In this document: in pieces, positions 57,001-64,000 of the stretch | Position numbering within the stretch: position 1 is the first letter of the stretch | Layout of the letters: the number at the start of each line of letters is the position of its first letter | Origin: Dermanyssus gallinae | Taxonomy: Eukaryota > Arthropoda > Arachnida > Mesostigmata > Dermanyssidae | Reading direction: 5' to 3' | Length of the DNA stretch: 64,000 nt | NCBI GenBank assembly: GCA_003439945.1 | Contig: QVRM01005248.1 | Coordinates: 124,001 to 188,000 of the forward strand | Notes under the pieces: model-generated | Told to the model about the DNA's origin: nothing | Databases searched by the model: none | The model's input: only the letters and a program-made list of their open reading frames with translations | Translations under genes and position numbers: made by a program

Positions 57001-59337
57001 CATCGTAAAGTGTTGTTCTATATATATATATATAACTGGAAGTGTTACCTGTACAAATGGACAGTAGTCGGCGAGAGCGACAGAGCTACCAAAGCTGGCG
57101 GCGTAGTCCCCACCAATGCCGTCAATCTGGTCGAAGAAGCGATACTCTTCCGGTAGTGGCTACAGAGACGCAATGCACAATGAATAAAACGAAGGCAATT
57201 AGCACACGACTTAGGCACGCTCCATACCTACGTTGGGACCACCCGTATAGGCCTTCATGTTTAAGTAAGCCGTTGACAACTACGGTGACGCGACGGAGGC
57301 AAACACGACAACGGCAACGATGAAACAAAGTTCGGACGGAAACAAGAGCCTATCCAGTTTGGGAAAAGTTCGATTTAGTCGTGCTATGTGATGGTGGGGT
57401 ACCTATGCAAATGTTGCTATTTCTCTAAGCAGGGATTCATCACAGAATAAACAGGCTAATCGGGTGAACCCCGTTAATTCGTTGGGGGCGCATGAGGGGG
57501 AGGACTACTCGTGTAAACATCAAAATACTCGTGACGGGCTTGCTAGTCGCTCACGCTGTCTTCCTGTTAAACGACAAACGTGGTGTGGTCTCTTCCATGC
57601 GGACCATATGAGAATACCAAAGCTACCGCAGCTTGAAAGATCGTGGTAAAGAGAATAGGGCAGCCATGTTTCCCTCGCCGGAACTATACCCTTGGGTATT
57701 AGTGTCTCCGCACCAGAGGTTACGAACGCTCAATTAATCGTTTCAAAAATGACGACTGTTTTTTTAAATCTAAAGTAGAAAAAACGATTATTTATGTATA
57801 GCATGGCAACTCCAGAGGATATTGCATAAGCACGAGGATTTTGGGTCGAATGGACAGATGGACAGAGGGATAGATAGAGTTATCCATGAACGCAAACACA
57901 AGCTTCATAAAGGACACTCTAGTGGCGTCTTGCTTTATGACTAATCATTTTTAGCAGTGCCGGTACTCGACTGCCTTTTCTCAAAAATTCTATGCTTCAG
58001 CAAAGGTAAATGAACGAAAAGAAGATAATGCGCGATATGGTGCCTGACTTTAGGCGGAAGAAAATACTTAACTTATGAGTATCGTCAAGCTGTTGAAGCT
58101 ACAAAAATGTAAAGCAGTTCGTTGATCGTTCAGCGTCTTACGACCGAATAGATCGTGCAAACCTGTGGGCGGTTGAGTGTCAAAGGCCTAACAAAAGTGC
58201 TTTCTAAACGCTAAGAGTGCTCTATATCGAACCCAAAATATAATATTGACTTAGGTCGACTATGTCTTAGATTATATGAGGACGAGAGTTGGCTTCCGTC
58301 AAAGCTTCAAGGTAAATGATAAGATAATGTAGTCTAGCTTACGGACCAGAGAGGCACGTTACTTCGCCCGAGTTAGCTTCATGAGCAACCATAAGCAGTC
58401 GACGGAAATCCATACAACATTGGACATATACGGAGTAAACACCAGTGCGAATGCACGTAAGGGAAAGCTAGCGGGAGCATGTGGGTGCGAGAGTAGACCT
58501 TATCTGCGTTGGATGTGACGTCCCCAAACACAATGGCGCGCCTGTCAACTTTGAGCGAATTGTTGCTTCATTCCGCTGGTTCTATGGCCTGATAATATGA
58601 GGCGAAGATCAATAGCGTGCACATTTCGACACAAGCAAGATAATAATATTAACGCGGCGGGACGAGGCATCGTTACAGCTGGTTGCTGTTGGAGGATGGG
58701 AATGCACTCTGCACGATGTAAACGTCTATTTGCACTAAGCTATTGTGTTGGCCATGAGCAGACAAGCTATTCGTGCAAGCGACTTTAGTCGGCAGCCACC
58801 AACCATTTTTCGAAAGTCATACGAGGGTATCAAGTCATTTAGGTTAGAGTCATGTGACCTGTCCCCATCTGCCAAGTGAATGTTCGCATCATCAAGACAG
58901 GGTGTGTTTAGCCTGTCCATTTTTGGGAGTAATTCTTCTAGTGCATACAAGAAATCCAGGGGCTCACTCCATCAGAATAAAAATCTGCGTTTCTGTGTTA
59001 ATGAAAAATCGACGACCAGCTTTTACGATCGATAGCTTATCTAGATATACGGCTAGGCTGTAATATTATAATTCAAATTCTCTATACAGAGACTATCCGC
59101 TTTTCGTCAGATAGACCTACCTGTCGGTACTGGATAAGGTTGCAGAGAGCGACAGCATTCCGCGTATCCGTGCAGGTCGTCCTCAGAGGGTTTCGCTTGA
59201 CGGAATCGCAGTATGGCGCAGGACCGAGTCCTTGCGAGCGGCGCCACCGCATCCACTCGTAGCAGGACATGTCGGTAAAGTTACAGCCGAGACCTCGGCC
59301 CCAGCGCAGTGAATCATGGCCAGACGATGCCCAGTAC
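53571..59337 (-). CDS. LMLN Cys-rich C-terminal exons and GPI-type tail
   Basis: The exon at 59,121-59,337 carries [20 protein letters not shown] and [13 protein letters not shown]. The exon at 57,049-57,159 carries [14 protein letters not shown]. The exon at 54,702-54,890 carries [11 protein letters not shown] and [13 protein letters not shown]. The last exon carries [36 protein letters not shown], an acidic stretch ([18 protein letters not shown]) and a hydrophobic end. The Cys pattern follows the family. The acidic linker before the tail looks lineage-specific. Confidence 0.92.
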
Positions 59338-62300
59338 CTGTCGAGATGTGGCCACGACGAACGCCGATCAGCAACAATACTAGTACGCCTAGTGAACATC
59401 AAATGTGGCTACAGAGGCACAATGTCTTTCAAGCGGGACAAGACTGTGTGAACACTTCAGAAGCCGTCTTGGGCTTCGAAAACGCCTCGAGGCTACACAC
59501 GTGCATTCCGATACATGTGTGGTCTTTAGCAATGATATGATATGATAATGTTTATTTATTCTTAATTGTAGTTTGTGTAGTAACAACTGCATATAGCCAC
59601 ATGGCTAGTGCGAAGTATGAGTACAAGTTACAGTAGGATTTGATATATTATCACCGTAGTATATCGTGTTATTCTAATTATTTAGCTTTGTATTGTGTGT
59701 ATGTTTATATAGTTCTGGTTTAATCAGACACAAGTAGGGTGATATTGTGCGTTAGAATTGACTAAGTGATATAAGTGTTCTTATATCAGCAATCAACTTG
59801 TTCCACAATGTAGCACTTAAATTACAGAGTGCAGACCTCGATTGTGTACTTATGACCAAGGAGACAATAGGCGAGACACCGATGCCCGCATGCACCGATG
59901 GGTGTTTTGGGTTCTTTCAGATTGGATAAGACCAACCAGGTTGAGATGATAGCAAAAGAGAATACGCTTTATTTCGACAACTATAGCAGATTTAATTAGG
60001 TATGACAACAGAAGCACCGAGAGTTTGTATATTGTTATATTAGTATTGAGACGCGCTGTGGGAGACCAAATACAAGGCGAAGCGCTCTTTTTCTGAAGCG
60101 GATGAAGCGGAGTTATATGACGCATGAGCAAGACTGTACACCTCCAGGCCATATGTCAAGTCGCTCTGTACATACGCGTGGTACATTGCCGCCGACAAGT
60201 TTTTCCTAACATGTTTCGTAATGCGGCTGGAATGTCAGATGTTCGTCAATAACGATACCCAGGAACTTCGCTTTGCCTAGTATATCAAGCGTGCGACCGC
60301 AGTTGAAAACTTTAGAGTTGACTGTCGTTTGGCCTCTTGGTGTTTTAAATTAAACAATTTCTGTTTTTGACCAGTGAATGTAGAAGCCGTTATCGCTGAA
60401 CCATAAAGATAGCCTCTCAATATCTCCACGAATTATCGTCTCAACCTGTTGGGGGTGTCGCCCACGAATAGAGCCGTTGTGTCGTCAGCAAATAAGGTAA
60501 AAATAGCATGTTCGGGAGCATTAATAAAACCGTTAACAAAAATGTTAAATAAAAAGCAGACCACTGGTGCTTCCCTAAGCCACTCCGATTGATATATTTT
60601 CTATATGAGAAAGAGATTGTCCAGTTTGGACTCCTTGGCGTCTTTCGAAGATTACCAAGCTTTATAAACATTTCATTCGCCCGATAGGTAAAGAGTTTTT
60701 TTTAAATAATGTCTAGATCACGGTATCAAAAATCATTTTAAAATCAATAAATACCTCTACTATAGTATTTTTTAATTGGATCTGTTTCCGTGTCTCTTCG
60801 ATAAAATCCTTCACGGGCACATCCATCGACATCTTCGATCGATACCTGAACTGCCTATCATGTAGGACGTTCTGTCTTTCAATAAGCTGCTCGATAATGC
60901 ATCTTTATGCGCCTTCGGTATTGGCGCGGGAATGCTGACAGGTCTTTAGTTGTCTCAGCACAGGCGATCCCCGCCTTTAAACAATGGAACCGTACGATGT
61001 AGCTGTCTACATTTGCGTGAGAGCGCAGTTACCCTGTTCCTAAGCATACAATAGGTTTTGCGTTTGATATCGTGTGTGGGATCAGCTCTGTGTATTGCGT
61101 ACGCCTGTTCTTTCTCTTTAGTAAGGGCATCAAATTCCGGTGTCACATAGTTCTTTCGAACTGCGTTCCTCGACCTAGTATTCTTGATCTCAGTAGTCTT
61201 ACGCTTCACCGCCGACATGACCCTTTCTCTACACAATTCAAATGCCTCGTTGACGTCATGCAGCCCGTATAGGTCGTCCCACATAGACGACAGTTCGGCG
61301 ATTATTTGATCATACTTAAGTTTGAATTTTGGCTGCCGACGGCCTAGATTTTTGACTAACAAGTGTGGTGAAGTGATCAGAGAAGGCCATTGTGAGAACG
61401 CCGAAGGCGATGGTTGACTTGGGTGGAACATTGCAGTAAATATGATACATGCGTGTTTCGGTAATACGTTGGCTATGAGCAGGCAATATATCAGAGCAAG
61501 ATATCGGCAGACCAGCCATCTTTGGAAAGTTATACGAGTGTAGTAAGTCATTTAGATCGGTCATATGTGGCCCGCTCTATCTAACAAGTGAATGTTTGCA
61601 TCATCAAGGTAGCTTAGCCTGTCAATTTTGGGGAGTAATTCTCCTAGTGCGTACAAGAAATCCAGGAGCCTACCCGATGGCTGCTTGTAGAATGCTCCAA
61701 CAACCGTGCTCTGACCATCGGAAAATACCTTAACAAAAATACTTTCGCGTCGAGAGTCTGCCTTGGAGGAGTAGTTTGAAATTGTTCCGCTCGCGCGCCA
61801 CATAATCATCTCTGATAAACAGTGCCACACCTCCACCCGGCACATTACGGCAATTAACAAATTGGTTATAATTATTAATCTGGAACGCGGCTACCTTCTG
61901 TTGCGAGATACGAGTTTCCGATAAAGCGATAAAGAACGGACGGTCAGGAAGCAGTGTAGTGTCGTTTCAATGTCGTAAATATGAGACTTGGCACCATGAA
62001 TATTGCAGTGTAAAGTCAAGTTCTATCCTACGCTCTGTGACGTTAATGGTCTGACTAGCTGTCATATAATATTATTATAGTGACGACTGTTTGCGACCGA
62101 CTAGAGCATCGAGATCGGTGTCGGTTGTCACCGTCAATGACTGATTATTATCTACGCAGGGTGATTTTAAAACTGGATACAATCGTAAGAACACACCTAT
62201 GCTATACCATGTCAGTGAATAACGAATATAAATAAATATGAATAAATAAAGTTTTTGCAAACGTATTCATACCATCCGGTGTCTTCCATGAGAGCGAACG

Positions 62301-63446
62301 TTATTCGCGAGTAGACCGGGTTCTGAGTATTTGTTCCGGTCATCGCTTCGTTCTCAAACAATCGTTTTTCCCAGTGCGTCAAGCGGGTACCATCGTCGCC
62401 TTGATCCTCAAGTTCGGCCCCTGCAATACATACACACACACACACACTAATTTCGTAAAGTAAGGGAGGCAACGACCCCTCTTAGGAAATAAATCGCGAT
62501 CTCTAATTATGCAAAGTCCGTGGCATATGCACAAGTGTCCTGCCGGAACAAATATGCTTCAAAATATTACTTCTACTAAAAAATCTTCAGCTAAACATTT
62601 TCTGTATCATTCATTCGCATTCCCCCAGGGATGGGCTTCATTCCCATCTCTTTGAGCACTTAAACTTCGCTGAAATTTTTACAAAAGAACAATACGGGGC
62701 ACGATTTCTGGGTAAGATTTAAATGTTTGTGCTTTTAAGGTACATTCTGTTTGAGCTAACTTATTCCGCTCATGATGCTTCGAAGGCAGTTTAAGAGGGC
62801 TGTATCCAGAATACTTTTTTTTACATCATTAACCACGCATTTTTTTAGCGGATACATGCATTTCGAGTTTGTGACAACATACACTAAGCAAATATTAAGC
62901 GTTTAGCAAGTAGGCTACGGCATACCGTACTAAACTGAGAGATGAGTTGTCTGCTAACTAAGAGCAATACATTTTAGCTAGCAGAATACATATGCTTAAT
63001 AGCAATGTAAACAGATATGCAATCTCATTTTACTCGGCTCTCTAGAGCACTATTGCATATGCGCAAGAGTAATACATACTCCACGATAGCTTTGCAGAAC
63101 TCTGGGGCCCAAGCGATTTGCTCGAATACATAGAAAAGTTCGGACACGAGACCACGGGAAACAACATGTGGCGTGGTAGCCAAAGCAAAGGTCGCCGTTT
63201 ATATCGTCGCGTTACACGTCCGTTCATTACACAGCAGGACACGACGATGATCTAGTGAAACAAGACGGAAAGCGGTTGAAGAAACGCTCACCAATCAGAT
63301 GCGGGCAGCCGAAGTGCTCCCGTACGGCCTCCACAACTCGAGGGGTCACAACATAGTGCCTCTTCTTCACCATCTCGCCTGCTGTTGTTAGCCAGCTCAC
63401 GTTTACGCTGCGGACAATTTTATCGTTCCAGCGATGAACCATCAAT
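53571..63446 (-). CDS. LMLN: Leishmanolysin-like zinc metallopeptidase (M8), 3' six exons, partial
   Basis: Invadolysin family zinc endopeptidase, membrane- or vesicle-associated, implicated in animals in cell migration, mitosis and lipid-droplet biology. Exons in transcription order: 63446-63292, 62420-62273, 59337-59121, 57159-57049, 54890-54702, 53945-53571, all joined in phase with GT-AG introns. Visible features are [20 protein letters not shown], then [19 protein letters not shown]. That second motif holds the third zinc-ligand His and the Met-turn. Next come MEDTGWYWASSGH and [17 protein letters not shown], Cys-rich segments, [33 protein letters not shown], and [16 protein letters not shown]. 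The C-terminus is hydrophobic ([11 protein letters not shown], stop), as expected for a GPI-anchor signal. The HExxH exon and signal peptide are not in the window, so the gene continues past 64,000. The open last exon has no sign of decay. Confidence 0.95.
53972..54083. repeat. (AAT)n followed by (ATT)n: long inverted microsatellite
   Basis: About 65 bases of AAT repeats run directly into about 41 bases of ATT repeats, so the arms pair into a hairpin of up to about 40 bp. It lies in the last LMLN intron, ending only about 26 bases before the acceptor of the final exon. Confidence 0.95.
54480..54640. repeat. CAG/CAA-rich low-complexity stretch
   Basis: GCAGCAGCAGCAACAACAAA and ACAACAACAACAACAACAAC blocks in the last LMLN intron. 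The Leu-rich minus frames here are artefacts. Confidence 0.8.
55062..55277 (+). other. Open frame of 71 codons, unassigned
   Basis: [18 protein letters not shown] through [13 protein letters not shown] has no recognisable domain. Its position directly before the LINE relic suggests it is part of that element or a chance frame. It sits inside an intron of the opposite-strand LMLN gene. Confidence 0.25.
55270..56330 (+). pseudogene. Jockey/CR1-type LINE relic in an LMLN intron
   Basis: On the plus strand (antisense to LMLN), [16 protein letters not shown] resembles the pre-RT linker of these elements. After a frameshift come [16 protein letters not shown] and then [20 protein letters not shown], the hallmark NYRPISL...SKVFE segment at the start of the RT. 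The remainder, including the YADD box, is missing. It is inactive. Confidence 0.7.
56331..57048 (-). other. LMLN intron sequence, nothing recognised
   Basis: AT-rich intron sequence with a short (TA)n at 57,019-57,034 just 3' (minus strand) of the donor at 57,048. No repeats of note. Confidence 0.5.
57160..58734 (-). other. LMLN intron sequence, nothing recognised
   Basis: Short open frames only (57,042-57,323, 57,464-57,649, 58,597-58,788, all plus strand). None has a domain or splice context that would support an exon. Confidence 0.45.
58735..58960 (-). pseudogene. LINE endonuclease fragment A in an LMLN intron
   Basis: The minus strand reads [20 protein letters not shown] followed by [10 protein letters not shown], the GDFNIH-type strand of an AP endonuclease domain. 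It is closely related to the copy at 61,561-61,860 ([14 protein letters not shown]...DDANIHLLD). It is a 5'-truncated and 3'-truncated remnant. Confidence 0.75.
59540..61910 (-). mobile_element. Degenerate CR1/Jockey-type LINE with endonuclease and RT remains
   Basis: From right to left on the minus strand, the endonuclease remnant runs at 61,860-61,561 ([40 protein letters not shown]). The linker and pre-RT run at 61,551-60,955 ([40 protein letters not shown]). The RT lies at about 60,900-60,400, with [28 protein letters not shown] and [18 protein letters not shown] (60,481-60,492) is the catalytic box. The post-RT part extends to about 59,860, and the 3' end at about 59,540 has a CATATCATATCAT-like tail. 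Frameshifts and stops break it in many places. It sits in the LMLN intron in sense orientation. Confidence 0.88.
61911..62272 (-). other. LMLN intron sequence beside the LINE
   Basis: AT-rich, possibly the 5' part of the LINE. No recognised feature. Confidence 0.4.
62273..63446 (-). CDS. LMLN exons with third zinc ligand and Met-turn
   Basis: The exon at 63,292-63,446 encodes [18 protein letters not shown] and [18 protein letters not shown]. The donor GTGAGC follows ATT G. The exon at 62,273-62,420 starts [20 protein letters not shown] and continues [20 protein letters not shown], then ALMEDTG. In family members the active-site HExxH lies roughly 60-100 residues upstream, so it must be in the next exon to the right. 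Confidence 0.93.
62421..63291 (-). other. LMLN intron, nothing recognised
   Basis: Begins (minus strand) with the donor GTGAGCG and ends in the acceptor TGTATTGCAG after a (GT)n run. A minus-strand frame at 63,042-63,242 has no domain. Confidence 0.5.
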
Positions 63447-63460
63447 CTGCAGAAATAAAA

Positions 63461-63467
<7 letters not shown>

Positions 63468-63555
<88 letters not shown>
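63468..63555. repeat. Longest (TA)n tract, LMLN intron
   Basis: About 88 bases of uninterrupted TA. On the minus strand it ends about 20 bases before the acceptor of the exon at 63,446. Confidence 0.95.
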
Positions 63556-63556
<1 letters not shown>

Positions 63557-63557
<1 letters not shown>

Positions 63558-64000
63558 AAGTTGGTATAATAGCGTGTATACTATATGTGAAAAGGAACTA
63601 TGCATTACTTCGCCACCCCTCTTGTTTTGGAATAAACTATACCCTCCATTTTGCTTATTTGTCGTAGACTTTCTCATCGAGTTAAAATCTCCTCCAATCC
63701 GTCAAATTCGTGCCTGCAACTTCAGTGGGCAGAAGAACAATATACAGATACCAAAGACACAGTTGGCAGTAGGCGATGAACTTCGTTTAACTGTGTTCGA
63801 GATTGCATTCGAGTAGTCATAATGCGCCGAAGATTGGCGCAGTCAGATGATATCGCCAGGGTCGTAGTTGTGTCCGTGGAGTCCCTCGACGTTCTAGACA
63901 GCGTCCGAATTAGTCTCTGACGCGAAACCTAGCTCGTACGCTAACACTGCAATTGCATTTTGTGATCATTTTGCTAGCGTGAACAGGGATATTTGTGTAT
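63557..64000. other. Right edge, presumed LMLN intron
   Basis: No exon with HExxH or other family motif is visible on the minus strand. Plus-strand frames through 63,816 are driven by the (TA)n tract. Confidence 0.4.

Overview
The window is eukaryotic. It has split genes with GT-AG introns, polyadenylation signals, many (TA)n and (AAT)n microsatellites, tRNA-derived SINEs, mariner/Tc1 DNA transposons and non-LTR retrotransposon relics. The two host genes have dense short introns and animal-type proteins, and the mobile elements are those common in arthropods. I infer an arthropod, possibly a mite or tick, but nothing in the window proves the species.

Region 1 (about 1-22,700) holds no recognisable conserved host gene and is a repeat-rich accessory stretch. 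It contains a reverse-transcriptase relic with a YxDD motif at the left edge and tRNA-derived SINEs. At 4,444-8,884 lies a structure resembling a small non-autonomous LTR retroelement, whose second LTR has expanded into 18 tandem 130-bp units. A 50-bp perfect palindrome, a dispersed repeat present twice, and a 1,316-bp mariner with terminal inverted repeats inserted in a (TA)n tract follow. Next comes a tandem duplication carrying a possible two-exon orphan gene (13,526-14,320). Two more tandem-repeat arrays (about 15.0-15.6 kb and 16.8-17.35 kb) and a Tc1-like relic complete the region.

Region 2 (22,730-48,450, + strand) is one complete large gene for the catalytic alpha subunit of the Ral GTPase-activating protein complex (RALGAPA1/2 orthologue). 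I assembled 38 coding exons by hand. The phases are consistent throughout and sum to 6,951 nt, giving a predicted protein of 2,316 residues. It ends in a Rap/Ran-GAP-type domain with the catalytic Asn thumb (HLGNDE). Intron 1 carries an R1/I-like LINE relic, intron 21 a mariner relic, and other introns carry SINEs and long (TA)n tracts.

Region 3 (53,571-63,446, - strand) is the 3' part of a leishmanolysin-like (M8, invadolysin/LMLN) zinc metallopeptidase gene. Six exons are visible. They include the third zinc-ligand His, the Met-turn, the Cys-rich C-terminal part and a hydrophobic tail typical of a GPI-anchor signal. The HExxH exon must lie beyond the right edge. Its introns hold fragments of at least three non-LTR retrotransposons. 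The two host genes converge tail to tail, with about 5.9 kb between stop codons, and I see nothing linking them functionally.

I did not find a clearly new biological system. The best leads are the LTR-derived 130-bp array, the orphan gene with an inverted 26-bp repeat at its duplication junction, and the recurrent placement of (TA)n tracts 20-40 nt upstream of 3' splice sites in both host genes.
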